The notes beneath the pieces are model-generated. The model did no database searches. It saw only the letters and a list, made by a program, of their open reading frames with translations, and was not told the DNA's origin. The translations under genes and the position numbers were made by a program. Shown one piece after another: positions 44,841 through 55,828 of a stretch of DNA of 64,000 nt (positions are counted from its first letter, which is position 1; each line of letters opens with the position of its first letter). This DNA is from Candidatus Pantoea edessiphila (lineage in GTDB: Bacteria > Pseudomonadota > Gammaproteobacteria > Enterobacterales > Enterobacteriaceae): NCBI RefSeq assembly GCF_002933355.1, contig NZ_PDKU01000004.1, positions 1-64,000 on the forward strand, read 5' to 3'.

Positions 44841-47800
44841 TTATAATAATTTAATATCTTTATTTGCTTGAATAACGGGTAAATACCATCTTACTGCAGA
44901 TTCAGTAATTTGTTGTATTTCTGTTGATCCTAAACTACTATATAAGCGTTGCAAATAAGGATCTTCTTTTTCGCCTATTGATACTTTATCTTTTCCGTTC
45001 CAAGCTTCTAGTAAACGATTATGTGCTTTTGTTTTAGTATTGCTATCATTAAGTAAGATTTTATTTTTTTTGTCATAACAACACATTAACCAAGCACTAC
45101 CACTTTTTTTTAATAACAATAAAGGCTGACTCATTCCAAAAAAATAACCCTTAATATATTTATTTAATAGATTAATAGCTTCATGTTTTGGGATGCTGGT
45201 GAAGCACCAAAGGCTTTTAGAAATACCAAATTGTTTGCTAGTACCATATCCTCCCATTGCACAATATATCAAGTGTTCTAACCAAAACAGTAGTCCATCT
45301 CTAATATCAAGAATATTAGGAGACCAACGTAACAATCCATCTTCTTGAACTGTATTTAAATAACCTGTTAATGTTATATCTTGCAATTTTAAATTAATTT
45401 CCCAAACATAGTTATGTTTAATATTATCAATAACTTGCATTGCTACTTGTTGTATTTGTTTCGTTTGATTTTGCCAAAGTAGCTTTGGAAATAAATCTAA
45501 AGGTAAATTATTATTTATTTTGTTTTGGTCCAATACCTTATGTAAGGTATCTATATTATTATTGTGTTCTATCAATGCATTTAATAGTTGAGATTTGTTT
45601 CTATAAATATTGAAACTTTCAAAATCAGATAAATTTTTTTGTAATGGATAATATTTTTTAGGAAAAAATATATTTAACCTTTTTTGAAACCAAGCCCTTA
45701 CTGGATGGTGCCAAAAATATAATAATTGTTTTAAATTTAAACAATTTAACTTAGGTGCGCTTAATATATTAATAAAGCTTAATTGTGATTTACCTAACCC
45801 TTGTGCTGCTGGCAACCATTCTGAGGCAAAACTTTGTGTTTTTGAATTTAATATAAAATTGCTCGATGAAAACGGTGCACGAGTGTGATATTGTACCAAA
45901 TGTTTTTGAATGTTATTACAACTTTTATCTATTTCAATATTTTTATCTCCTTGAATATAAAAATTTTGACCAATATATTCTAATAGATCTGTAATTAAAC
46001 TGGATGGATAATATTCTGTATTATCTTGCATAGATTTGCCAACATAACTTATGTAAAGTTTATTTTTAGCTGCAATTATAGTTTCAAGAAATAAATACCG
46101 ATCTTCATCAGCAATATTACAGTCTCCTTTTCGAGGTTGCTTATACATTAAATTTAATTGAGTTAAATTTGGTTTTCTAGGGTATATATCTTTATTTATA
46201 CCCAATATACATATTACCTTAAAAGGAAAAGAACGCATCGATGTTAAATTACAAAAATTAATTTTGCCAGAAAGAAAAAAATTGCTAATACGTTTTTTAT
46301 CGATATAATTTAAAAACATATTACGTAACAACTTAATTGAAAACTTTTTAATATTAAATTTTATTCCAGATTGTGTTACAATGTTCCAATTTTTTTCTAA
46401 AAATAATAAAATAGATCCAGACTCATTATCTACAATAAAAAAATCGTTAACTAATTGTCTAAATAAGAGATACCAATCTTTTAATGAGTAAGGTTTTATC
46501 AGTATTATAGTCCAACGATGAATTTGCAACATAAGATTAATCAAATTTACAAGTAACATATTTAATAATACTTCTAAATCTAAATCAGATGAAAAATGTT
46601 TTAAATAATCCTTTTTATCTTTATATAAATGATGTAACAATATATTTTTAACATTGCGTAATATTATACTTTTATTAGAGTTATCTTTATTTGTTAATAT
46701 TTTTTTTAATTCATTTAATTTTTTATAAGTATTAGTATTATCAATTATAATATGTAATAAAAATAATTGTTTTTCATCGATTGAAAAATGGTCTGCTATA
46801 GACTTTACATCTAAGATAGCTAATAATTTTTCAAAAAAACAACTACTATTTGATTCAGATAATGAAAGTAGTTTAAAAAAAACAATAATAATTGAGTTCT
46901 CTATACTAACACAACGATCTGAAATCATAAAAGGCAAATACCGATCATTATGTGTTCTAGAAAATGTTGCTTTAATATATGGCATATAAACATTAATATC
47001 AGCTACCATAACTATAATATCACTTAAGTTAATATCCATATTACAATTTATTAATTTTAGTAAATAATCTTGTAGTGCTTCCACTTCACGTTGAATACTA
47101 TAACAAACATTAATTGAAATAGATTGGTCGTTTACAGCAATACAACGCTTTTGATCATTATATTGCAATTCCTTACGATATAATCCGATAACAGCACTAT
47201 TTTTGAAATTAAGGATATCATTTTGTATGCAATGTAATAAATTATCTTCCTTAATATTAACAAATGCATCAATATGGTTAACTAATTCTAATTGATTCAT
47301 AAAATAAAGATTATCACAACCTAATTTACCCCATGATAATAAAAGCTGGTTGTTAGTATGTAGTTCATAAGTTTCTTTAAAAAATTCTGAAATATATTCA
47401 TCATTAATATAATTATTAACATATTTTTGATTATTTTTTGATCTTTTAAAAAATATACTATGATTATAAATATCTCCCCAATAATTTCTACAAGGGTTAT
47501 TGATAAACCAATGGATATCAATATAATGGCTAATAGTATTTAAAACTTTTAAATGATAGGGAGGAATAGTATTGATCCCGTATATAAATAAACGAGAAGG
47601 CAAAAATGATAGATTTGAATTATTCTGTAATTTGTTAATAAAAGAAGAATAAATATCATTAGACTGATATTGATGTGATTTGGCTACATTATAGGAAATT
47701 AAATCTTTCCAAATAATTGATTGCCATAATTGTTCTTCTCCAAGAGCGCTTACTAGTCCACCACATTCCCAAATATGTAACCAATCTGGTCTATATGTTA

Positions 47801-48212
47801 AATATTTTTCAAATATGTTAGCAACACTTAAGCTAAATTTAAATAAATTACTTTCATTATGACAATTATCGAGATAATTTAAGATAAAATCAAATCTATT
47901 ATTCTTTAAAATTACTGGTATACGTGATATTATTTCCCAGACAAGATCTGTTTTGTCAAAAAAATGTTTAACTGTAGTATTCGGTACTATCTTACTAATG
48001 ATATTCCATATAAAAAAAGTTAATCTAGCAAATTTAATGTTTATAGCAACATCAAAATGTGATGCTATTCCTATTTTTATCCATTTTGCTGTATCTAAAT
48101 TTTGAACAAGTATTAAATCTGATTGAAGTATATCATTATACTGATGTTCAATAACTGAATTTAGTAAAGTTCTAAGCACACTAGATTGATTAGAATGATA
48201 TATATAAAACAT
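44841..48212 (-). CDS. recC: RecC, Chi-recognition subunit of exonuclease V
   Basis: Scaffold subunit that splits the DNA strands and scans for Chi. It has 1123 residues (E. coli 1122), full length. Recognised from its N-terminus (FYIYHSNQSSVLRTL), LILVQN...WIK, FIYGINTIPPYHL, the inactive helicase folds, and the C-terminal region (ESAVRWYLPV), together with its place before recB. Sequence is more diverged than in its neighbours, as is usual for RecC. TAGGA precedes the ATG. It starts 103 bases after thyA on the same strand; gap to recB is 88 bases. Four genes lie between thyA and recC in E. coli (ppdA, ppdB, ygdB, ppdC); none is here. Confidence 0.93.
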   Translation of the reverse strand: MFYIYHSNQSSVLRTLLNSVIEHQYNDILQSDLILVQNLDTAKWIKIGIASHFDVAINIKFARLTFFIWNIISKIVPNTTVKHFFDKTDLVWEIISRIPVILKNNRFDFILNYLDNCHNESNLFKFSLSVANIFEKYLTYRPDWLHIWECGGLVSALGEEQLWQSIIWKDLISYNVAKSHQYQSNDIYSSFINKLQNNSNLSFLPSRLFIYGINTIPPYHLKVLNTISHYIDIHWFINNPCRNYWGDIYNHSIFFKRSKNNQKYVNNYINDEYISEFFKETYELHTNNQLLLSWGKLGCDNLYFMNQLELVNHIDAFVNIKEDNLLHCIQNDILNFKNSAVIGLYRKELQYNDQKRCIAVNDQSISINVCYSIQREVEALQDYLLKLINCNMDINLSDIIVMVADINVYMPYIKATFSRTHNDRYLPFMISDRCVSIENSIIIVFFKLLSLSESNSSCFFEKLLAILDVKSIADHFSIDEKQLFLLHIIIDNTNTYKKLNELKKILTNKDNSNKSIILRNVKNILLHHLYKDKKDYLKHFSSDLDLEVLLNMLLVNLINLMLQIHRWTIILIKPYSLKDWYLLFRQLVNDFFIVDNESGSILLFLEKNWNIVTQSGIKFNIKKFSIKLLRNMFLNYIDKKRISNFFLSGKINFCNLTSMRSFPFKVICILGINKDIYPRKPNLTQLNLMYKQPRKGDCNIADEDRYLFLETIIAAKNKLYISYVGKSMQDNTEYYPSSLITDLLEYIGQNFYIQGDKNIEIDKSCNNIQKHLVQYHTRAPFSSSNFILNSKTQSFASEWLPAAQGLGKSQLSFINILSAPKLNCLNLKQLLYFWHHPVRAWFQKRLNIFFPKKYYPLQKNLSDFESFNIYRNKSQLLNALIEHNNNIDTLHKVLDQNKINNNLPLDLFPKLLWQNQTKQIQQVAMQVIDNIKHNYVWEINLKLQDITLTGYLNTVQEDGLLRWSPNILDIRDGLLFWLEHLIYCAMGGYGTSKQFGISKSLWCFTSIPKHEAINLLNKYIKGYFFGMSQPLLLLKKSGSAWLMCCYDKKNKILLNDSNTKTKAHNRLLEAWNGKDKVSIGEKEDPYLQRLYSSLGSTEIQQITESAVRWYLPVIQANKDIKLL

Positions 48213-48315
48213 GAAATTCCTAATTTTTACTAAATTAAATTAATATTGTTTTTAATAAAACTTAAAATAAATACTTCAAAATTAAATATTTAACTTTTTA
48301 GATATCATTTATCCA

Positions 48316-49107
48316 TTAAACAGCGATAGGTGCTTTTATCGCCGGATAGGGATAATAGTTTTTTATTTCAAAATCATTAGCTTGATAGTCAAATATTAAA
48401 TTTGGCTTCCGTTTAATAACTAAATGAGGTAATAAACGTGGTGTCCTAGTTAACTGCAAATTAGCTTGATTTAAATGATTTTTATATAGATGAATATCAC
48501 CACCGCTCCAAATTAGCTCTCCCAAAGTTAAATTACATTGCTGTGCTACCATGTGAACCAATAGAGCATAACTTGCAAGATTAAAAGGTAAACCAAGAAA
48601 AACATCACATGAACGTTGATATAAATGGCATGATAATCTATCATTTGCCACATAAAATTGAAATAAAATATGACAAGGTGGTAATGCCATATACTTTAAA
48701 TCACTCACATTCCAAGATGAAACTATAATACGACGTGAATCAGGAGTTGATTTTAGTTGGTGAATAACTTGTTTTATTTGATCTATTTTTCCTGTTTTGG
48801 TCTCCCAACTGCGCCATTGTTTTCCATAAATTGGTCCTAAATCACCTTGTTCATTAGCCCATTCATTCCAAATAGAAATTTTATTTTTTTTTAAGTATGT
48901 AACATTAGTATCGCCTGTAAGAAACCAAAGTAATTCGTGGACTATTGAATGAAAATGACATCTTTTAGTTGTTATTAAAGGAAATCCACTATTCAAATCA
49001 ATACGCATTTGATAACCAAAAACAGAAACTGTGCCAGTACCAGTTCGGTCAGATTTTATTATTCCTTTATTTAATACATATTTTATTAAATTCAGATATT
49101 GTTGCAT
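48316..49107 (-). CDS. thyA: Thymidylate synthase
   Basis: Methylates dUMP to dTMP using methylene-tetrahydrofolate. It has 263 residues (E. coli 264). The catalytic cysteine is in [12 protein letters not shown], and [31 protein letters not shown] and GDIHLYKNH are conserved. An in-frame nine-A run (48884-48892) encodes Lys-Lys-Asn. It lies four bases after lgt, co-transcribed as in E. coli. Confidence 0.97.
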   Translation of the reverse strand: MQQYLNLIKYVLNKGIIKSDRTGTGTVSVFGYQMRIDLNSGFPLITTKRCHFHSIVHELLWFLTGDTNVTYLKKNKISIWNEWANEQGDLGPIYGKQWRSWETKTGKIDQIKQVIHQLKSTPDSRRIIVSSWNVSDLKYMALPPCHILFQFYVANDRLSCHLYQRSCDVFLGLPFNLASYALLVHMVAQQCNLTLGELIWSGGDIHLYKNHLNQANLQLTRTPRLLPHLVIKRKPNLIFDYQANDFEIKNYYPYPAIKAPIAV

Positions 49108-49111
49108 GGAT

Positions 49112-49984
49112 TTAATTTTTATTTTTCATACTAATATTAGCCCAAATAATAATAATTAAGCCTATTATAACCATTGGTAAAGATAAAAGTTGACCCATAC
49201 TGATGGTATCATAAAACAATCCCAATTGAACATCTGGTTGACGAAAAAATTCTGCTAATATTCTAAATATACCATAACAAAACAAAAAAAGACCTGATGT
49301 GCTTCCCATAGGTCTGGACTTATAAATAAATAAATTTAATATAAAAAACAATAATACACCTTCAAGAACAAATTCATATAATTGAGAAGGATGGCGTGGT
49401 AAAGCACCATATTTATTTAATAATAATTGGTATTTTGGATTAGATAAAGAAACTATTAAATCTTCATTATATGAATTCGGAAATAATACCGCCAAGGGAA
49501 AATTTAAGGTTACTCTACCCCATAGTTCACCATTTATAAAATTACCTAAACGACCAGCTCCCAATCCAAATGGAACTAATGGAGCTATAAAATCTGATAT
49601 TGCAAAAAAATTTATTTTGTTTTTATATGAAAAATAAATTATTGTTATAATAACTCCTATTAATCCTCCATGAAAAGACATACCACCATTCCAAATTTTA
49701 AGTAAATATAATGGTTGTTTTATAAATAAGTGCAAATTATAAAACAACATATAACCTATTCTCCCTCCTACAATTGCAGCTAAAAAACAGTAATATAAAA
49801 AATTCTCTATTTCTTTTTCTGTGATTTTTAAGTTACTTTGATAACTATTAATACGATGCTTAGCTAACCATACGGCAAAAATTAATCCTATTAAATACAT
49901 GAAACCATACCAACGAAAAGATATTGGTCCAAAAGAAAAAATAACAGGATTAATTTTAGGAAAAATTATATATTTTGTTATCAT
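49112..49984 (-). CDS. lgt: Prolipoprotein diacylglyceryl transferase
   Basis: Inner-membrane enzyme that attaches diacylglycerol to the lipobox cysteine of lipoproteins such as BamD. It has 290 residues (E. coli 291) with several hydrophobic segments. Key motifs are [11 protein letters not shown] (essential His), [14 protein letters not shown] (essential Arg) and HPSQLYE. ATG 49984 gives [15 protein letters not shown], matching E. coli; the longer frame to 50038 would add eighteen residues with no counterpart. Confidence 0.95.
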   Translation of the reverse strand: MITKYIIFPKINPVIFSFGPISFRWYGFMYLIGLIFAVWLAKHRINSYQSNLKITEKEIENFLYYCFLAAIVGGRIGYMLFYNLHLFIKQPLYLLKIWNGGMSFHGGLIGVIITIIYFSYKNKINFFAISDFIAPLVPFGLGAGRLGNFINGELWGRVTLNFPLAVLFPNSYNEDLIVSLSNPKYQLLLNKYGALPRHPSQLYEFVLEGVLLFFILNLFIYKSRPMGSTSGLFLFCYGIFRILAEFFRQPDVQLGLFYDTISMGQLLSLPMVIIGLIIIIWANISMKNKN

Positions 49985-50121
49985 TATTATTAAGTTTCTT
50001 TGTTTTTGAAAGATTGAAATAACCAGTAATATTATCAAAAAATATTAAATAATATATTATTATGTTATAATAAATGGTATAAACATATGATATTTCTTTT
50101 TGTATTATTAATTATTTATTT

Positions 50122-50601
50122 TTATTTAACTAATTCCATTATATGAAAAAAATTGTTCATTACTATACGATATACTTCACGCTTAAATGATACAATATGA
50201 CTTAAAGGATACCAAAAATTCACCCATTTCCAATCATCAAATTCAGGAAGTTTACTACAATTTATATCGATGTTACTTTCATCAGTTAGCAGTTGTAATA
50301 GAAACCATTGTTGTTTTTGACCTATACACAATGGTTCAACATCATATCTAATTAGTTTTTTAGGTAACTTGTAACTCAACCAATTATCATTATGTGCTAA
50401 TATCCGCACATCTTGTCGATATAAGCCTATTTCTTCAAATAATTCACGATACATCGCTTTTTTTATTGTTTCACCATAATTCACACCTCCTTGTGGAAAC
50501 TGCCAAAATTTTTGCTTAGAACGTTTCGCCCATAACAACTTTTTTTGCATATTACAAATAATAAACCCAACATTTAATCGGTAACCGTAATCATCAATCA
50601 C
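50122..50601 (-). CDS. rppH: RNA pyrophosphohydrolase RppH
   Basis: Removes pyrophosphate from mRNA 5' ends, triggering RNase E decay. It has 159 residues (E. coli 176; the disordered C-terminal tail is short). The Nudix box [22 protein letters not shown] is complete, though I give it only as positions near 38-59. The start is GTG 50601, fixed by alignment ([12 protein letters not shown]). It lies upstream of lgt-thyA, as in E. coli without ptsP. Confidence 0.94.
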   Translation of the reverse strand: MIDDYGYRLNVGFIICNMQKKLLWAKRSKQKFWQFPQGGVNYGETIKKAMYRELFEEIGLYRQDVRILAHNDNWLSYKLPKKLIRYDVEPLCIGQKQQWFLLQLLTDESNIDINCSKLPEFDDWKWVNFWYPLSHIVSFKREVYRIVMNNFFHIMELVK

Positions 50602-50806
50602 TAGATTAGCTCAATTATTAATATAAATAAATTTATTTCTCTATTTTCTTATTTGTGAAGTTACGCAACTTTATTTCACAAATCATATCATTAACATAAA
50701 TTATTATAATAATCCATGTTAGAATATAATGGTAAAAATATCTAAAAATATTATAATTAACCATTATATAGATAAACTACAATTAATAAATATTTAAAAT
50801 ATATTA

Positions 50807-51484
50807 ATGAATTACTTATTTAATCCTCCGAAAAATAAAATTACCTTACTAGCACGATCTCAAGCATTAGCTGGATTTACAATAGGAAATTTAGCATCTC
50901 TTGCTGGATTGGTAGTTCCAGAAAATTTAAAAAAGAATAAAGGTTGGATTGGTAAATTAATAGAATTATATTTAGGAGCTAATTCACAAAATAAAGCTGA
51001 ACAAGATTTTGTTCATCTTGGAATAGAATTAAAAACTATACCTATAGATTCATCAGGTAATCCAAAAGAATCTACTTTTATTTGTACAGCTTCTTTGATT
51101 AATAATGTTGGAATTTCCTGGAAAACTAGCAATGTTCGTAATAAGCTATCAAGTATTTTATGGGTTCCTATAGAAAGCAATACTAATATTCCTCTCAAAA
51201 ATCGCAGAATAGGCATATCTTTATTATGGCGTCCAAGTCTTAGAGAAGATATTATGTTGCGTAAGGATTGGGAAGAAATTATTAATATGATTATTTTTGG
51301 TCAGGTTAATTATATTAATAATTTTCATGGTATGCTATTAAAACTTCAACCTAAAGCTCTTAATAAAAACATTTTAACTAAAGGAATAGGTGATAAAGGT
51401 GAAAATATTATGACTATACCAAGAAGTTTTTATTTAAGAAAATCTTTTACTAAAATTATATTATCAAATAATCATATAGTCTAA
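50807..51484 (+). CDS. mutH: DNA mismatch repair endonuclease MutH
   Basis: Nicks the unmethylated strand at hemimethylated GATC when activated by MutS and MutL. It has 225 residues (E. coli 229). The active-site Asp, Glu and Lys are in EQDFVHLGIELKTIP (equivalent to Asp70, Glu77, Lys79). ENLKKNKGWIGKL.E and the C-terminal PRSFYLRKSFT also match. Intact MutH implies that Dam methylation and MutL persist elsewhere in the genome. Divergent from rppH, convergent with lysA. Confidence 0.95.
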   Translation: MNYLFNPPKNKITLLARSQALAGFTIGNLASLAGLVVPENLKKNKGWIGKLIELYLGANSQNKAEQDFVHLGIELKTIPIDSSGNPKESTFICTASLINNVGISWKTSNVRNKLSSILWVPIESNTNIPLKNRRIGISLLWRPSLREDIMLRKDWEEIINMIIFGQVNYINNFHGMLLKLQPKALNKNILTKGIGDKGENIMTIPRSFYLRKSFTKIILSNNHIV

Positions 51485-51524
51485 ATCATATAAATCTTTG
51501 TAGATTATGTATAATAAAGAAATC

Positions 51525-52781
51525 TTATATTAATTCTAAAGACAATAAATCTTTAATTGTCTGAGCACGACGAATTTCTCTATATTGGCCATTTTCAAAT
51601 AATACTTCTGGAATTAATGGACGACTATTATAATTAGATGACATTGATGCACCATATGCACCAGAATCATGAAAGATTAAATAATCTCCTACTTGTGCTA
51701 AAGGAATATCACGGGTTTGCAATATAGATCCTTCTGTTTGAGTAAATATATCACCAGATTCACATAAAGGTCCTGCTACCACACTGTTAGTGGTATTGTG
51801 TTTATCTATGTTACGATTGTCTTTAGTCATTAAAGAAATATGATGATAACAACCATACATTGAGGGACGCATTAAGTCATTAAAACCAACATTAACTAAA
51901 ATAAAATGTTTGTTTCCCATATTTTTTATCGCACGTATCTGAGATACCAAAACACCAGATTCAGCAACTAAAAACCGACCTGGTTCTATTTCTAGTGTAA
52001 TTGAATGACCTAAATAATTAGAAATACACTTTCTAGCTTTATTCCATAAATCAAAATAGCAATTGGTATCAACTTTTTTTTCTCCATAATGATAAGGGAT
52101 TGATAATCCTCCACCTGCAGAGATCTTTGTTATATTTTGACCTAATTCTATGATTATACGAATCATTGAATTACATACTAACTTTAAATGATTATAATCT
52201 ACTCCAGAACCTATGTGTATGTGTAATCCTACTAGACTTAATTTATATTTTTGAATTACTGATAGTGCTGAAAACAAATGTTTATACCAGATTCCATGTT
52301 TGCTATTTTCTCCTCCAGTATTTGTTTTATTACTAAATCCATATCCAAAACCTGGATTTACACGTAACCAAACTTCATGTCCCGGAGATATAGAACCTAA
52401 TTGTTGTAACATATCAATAGATCCAACATTCACTTGTAATTTCAGTTCAACAACACGTTTTAATGTAATTTCATCTAATATGTCAGATGTAAATACAATT
52501 TCATCGCAACAACTCTTGTAACCTGCTGCTAAGGCACGTTCTATTTCTCCTAATGAAACTGAATCAACTTTCACACCTTCTGAACGCATAAGACGTAAAA
52601 TATGGATATTAGAATTAGCCTTTTGTGCAAAACGTATTATATCAAATTTACGTAGTTGAGAAATACGAGATCGTATAATTTGAGCATCATAAGCCCAAAA
52701 TGGACTATTATAATATTTTGCTAAATATAATAAATTATTATAATTAAGTGCATTATTTATATCATTTAAAGAATGAGGCAT
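51525..52781 (-). CDS. lysA: Diaminopimelate decarboxylase
   Basis: Last step of lysine synthesis. It has 418 residues (E. coli 420). The PLP-binding lysine is in RFAQKANSNIHILRLM; HIGSGVDY, SAGGGLSIPY, EPGRFLVAESG, CESGD and FHDSGAYGASM are conserved. TAGGAAA precedes the ATG. The neighbouring divergent regulator lysR of E. coli is gone. Also supplies no substrate to other genes here, since its own substrate is needed for peptidoglycan. Confidence 0.96.
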   Translation of the reverse strand: MPHSLNDINNALNYNNLLYLAKYYNSPFWAYDAQIIRSRISQLRKFDIIRFAQKANSNIHILRLMRSEGVKVDSVSLGEIERALAAGYKSCCDEIVFTSDILDEITLKRVVELKLQVNVGSIDMLQQLGSISPGHEVWLRVNPGFGYGFSNKTNTGGENSKHGIWYKHLFSALSVIQKYKLSLVGLHIHIGSGVDYNHLKLVCNSMIRIIIELGQNITKISAGGGLSIPYHYGEKKVDTNCYFDLWNKARKCISNYLGHSITLEIEPGRFLVAESGVLVSQIRAIKNMGNKHFILVNVGFNDLMRPSMYGCYHHISLMTKDNRNIDKHNTTNSVVAGPLCESGDIFTQTEGSILQTRDIPLAQVGDYLIFHDSGAYGASMSSNYNSRPLIPEVLFENGQYREIRRAQTIKDLLSLELI

Positions 52782-52996
52782 AATTAATTTCCTATAGCAA
52801 TTAACATAATTAGAAGATAAAATCTTATACGCCTAAGAAGCTAAGATATTAGCAATTATACAAAATATTGAAAAATTATATATCATTGATAATATATGCC
52901 AATTAATTTAAAAATTAATTTCTTATATTAAACTGTGCAATCAATTAAATTAATGATTATTTAAACAGTATTACGTGAAATATTTTAATTCCGTAA

Positions 52997-54520
52997 TTAT
53001 TTTTTTGGTTTAAGTGTAGGAAACAATATAACATCACGAATGTTATGACTGTTAGTAAATAACATTGTGATTCTATCAATACCCATACCTAAACCAGCTG
53101 TAGGAGGTAAACCATATTCTAAAGCTGTAATATAATCTTCATCATAAAATATTGATTCAGAATTATTATAATTTTTATTGTCGAACTGTTGTATAAATCT
53201 TTCTGATTGATCTTCTGAATCATTAAGTTCTGAAAAGCCATTACAAATTTCATAACCTCCAATAAACAATTCAAATCTATCTGCTATTTCGGGATTAATA
53301 TCGTTGCGACGTGCAAGAGGAGATACTTCTGATGGATATTCAGTGATAAATGTAGGTTGCATTAAATGAGATACAACATGCTTTTCGAAGATTTCGTTGA
53401 TTATACGACCCATACCCCAATTGTTTTCAACTATTATATCAATAGATTGAGCAACCTTTATTAGTTCAATACGATTTTGCAAATTATTTATATTTATTTT
53501 TGAACAATATTTTATTATTGCATCACGCATTGTTAATATTGTAAATGGACTACCAAAATCAAGTTTTAATTTACCATAAGAAAATTTAGTAGTTCCAAAA
53601 ATATTATTAGCTATAAAAAGAAATAAATCTTCAGTTAATTTAATTAAATCTTTATAATCTGCATAAGCTACATAAAGTTCCATCATAGTAAATTCCGGAT
53701 TATGTTTCGGTGATATCCCTTCATTACGAAAATTTCTATTTATCTCAAATACTTTTTCAAATCCTCCTACAACTAAACGTTTTAAATATAACTCCGGTGC
53801 AATACGTAAATACATGTTAATATTTAATTTATTATGATGAGTAATGAATGGACGCGCTACTGCACCCCCCGGAATTATATGCATCATAGGAGTTTCTACT
53901 TCTATGAAGTTGGATTTCATCATAAAATTACGAATATTATTTATAATTTGAGCTCTTATTTTAAAGATATTAAAAGACCTCTCGTTTACAATGAGATCTA
54001 AATAACGTTGTCGATAACGTAATTCTTGATTATGAATTCCATGAAATTTATCTGGTAGCGGACGTAATGATTTTGTTAATAAATAAATTTTAAAGCAATG
54101 TATAGATAATTCTCCAGTTTTTGTTTTAAATAATTTACCATAAGCACCAATAATATCACCAAGATCCCAATTTTTAAAATAATTATAGTAAACATCATCT
54201 GATATATCTTGACAAGTTATGTACAGCTGAATACGACCACCACAATCTTGTAAAGTAATAAAAGAAGCTTTGCCTAGTATACGACGTGTCATGATACGAC
54301 CAGCTATATTAACTTGAATGTTTAGCTGTTCTATTTCTTTATTAGTACTATTGTCATATTTACTATGTAATTGATCAGATGTAATATCACGTCGAAAATT
54401 ATTAGGAAAAGCTATACCATGTGTACGTAATGTATTTAATTTTTCTCTTCGCAGTCTTAATTCATTAGTTAATTTAAAGTGAGTATCAAATTCAGAAATA
54501 TGTTGTTTTTTTTCAATCAT
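52997..54520 (-). CDS. lysS: Lysyl-tRNA synthetase (class II)
   Basis: Charges tRNA-Lys. It has 507 residues (E. coli LysS 505). N-terminal OB-fold anticodon-binding domain ([23 protein letters not shown]), then class II motif 1 ([17 protein letters not shown]), motif 2 ([23 protein letters not shown]) and motif 3 ([13 protein letters not shown]). TAGGAAA precedes the ATG. It starts eight bases after prfB, the conserved prfB-lysS pair. Confidence 0.97.
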   Translation of the reverse strand: MIEKKQHISEFDTHFKLTNELRLRREKLNTLRTHGIAFPNNFRRDITSDQLHSKYDNSTNKEIEQLNIQVNIAGRIMTRRILGKASFITLQDCGGRIQLYITCQDISDDVYYNYFKNWDLGDIIGAYGKLFKTKTGELSIHCFKIYLLTKSLRPLPDKFHGIHNQELRYRQRYLDLIVNERSFNIFKIRAQIINNIRNFMMKSNFIEVETPMMHIIPGGAVARPFITHHNKLNINMYLRIAPELYLKRLVVGGFEKVFEINRNFRNEGISPKHNPEFTMMELYVAYADYKDLIKLTEDLFLFIANNIFGTTKFSYGKLKLDFGSPFTILTMRDAIIKYCSKININNLQNRIELIKVAQSIDIIVENNWGMGRIINEIFEKHVVSHLMQPTFITEYPSEVSPLARRNDINPEIADRFELFIGGYEICNGFSELNDSEDQSERFIQQFDNKNYNNSESIFYDEDYITALEYGLPPTAGLGMGIDRITMLFTNSHNIRDVILFPTLKPKK

Positions 54521-54528
54521 ATTTTTTC

Positions 54529-55630
54529 CTATAAGCCTAATTTTAAACTGTTTTTTATGAATGGATCTAAATTACCATTTAATACATCTTGTACATTACG
54601 TATTTCTAAACCGGTTCTTAAATCTCTAATACGAGAATCATCTAATATATAAGAACGAATTTGGCTACCCCAACTTATACAGGATTTATTGTTTTCTAAA
54701 AAACTCTTTTCAGCATTTTTCTTTTTCTCTTCAATCTCATATAATTTAGCTTTCATTTGTCTAATGGCTTGTTCTTTATTTTTATGTTGTGAACGACTAT
54801 TCTGGCATTGAGTTACTGTACCAGAAGGAATATGTGTAATACGAACTGCTGATTCTGTACGATTAACATGTTGACCACCAGCACCAGAAGATCTGTAAAC
54901 ATCTATACGCAAATCTGATAAATTAATGTCGATATTAATATAATCATCGAGTTCAGGATAAATAAATACTGAACTAAATGAAGTATGTCTTCTATGACCA
55001 GAATCAAAAGGACTTTTACGTACTAATCTATGAATGCCACTTTCTGTACGTAACCATCCAAAAGCATATCTTCCAGATACATGAATAGTTGCAGATTTTA
55101 TAGTACCAATAATATCTCCTAAAGATTCTTCTATTATTTTAGTTTTAAAACCTTTGTTGTCTAACCATCGCAAATACATACGTATTAACATACTAGTCCA
55201 GTCTTGTGCTTCAACGCCTCCAGAACCAGATTGAAAATCAATGTAACAATCACATTGATCATTATCACCAGAAAACATTTTACTAAATTCTAGCTTATCT
55301 ATATCATGTTCTAATTCTTCTAACTCTATCATGATATCTTTAATTGTATTCTTATCTTCAATGCTTTTCACTAAATTAAACAGGTCTTTAATATCATTTA
55401 ATCTTAGCAAAATTTGATCAAGATTATTAATAATAGTTTCTAAAGAAGATTTCTGTTTATTTAAAGATCGTGCACGTTTATAGTTATTCCATATATTTGA
55501 TTGTTCTAATTCAATATTTATTTCTTCGAGCTTTTCTTTTTTATTTGTATAGTCAAAAACACCTCCTAAGATTATTATTACGTTCAGTAAGACTGCTAAT
55601 AAGATTTTTAATTAAATGTAATTCAATCAT
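54529..55630 (-). CDS. prfB: Peptide chain release factor RF2, with programmed +1 frameshift
   Basis: Terminates translation at UGA and UAA. Translation starts at ATG 55630 and meets UGA as codon 26 (55555-55553), the same position as in E. coli. Just before it are AGGAGG, TGT and the slippery TTT, reading TTT-TGA-C; a +1 shift gives GAC (Asp) and the full protein of 366 residues (E. coli 365). After the shift the SPFD stop-recognition motif and GAGGQHVN (GGQ) catalytic motif are intact. The in-frame open segment alone begins only near 55554. AAAGAGA lies upstream of the ATG. RF2 shortage should raise shifting, giving autoregulation. lysS follows. Confidence 0.96.
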
Positions 55631-55828
55631 AACTTAATCTCTTTATGTAAAGTTTCAATTAGAAAACCACATATTTTATGAAATTCAATGTCAATATTAA
55701 TTGCCTATATTATATATTTATTATTAATTATCATATGTATGTAAAAGTATAAAAAACATTAAAATAATAATTATTAAAAATAAATAAAAATTCGTGCTAA
55801 ATTCTTTTAAAGAATGCAAATTCTAAAC

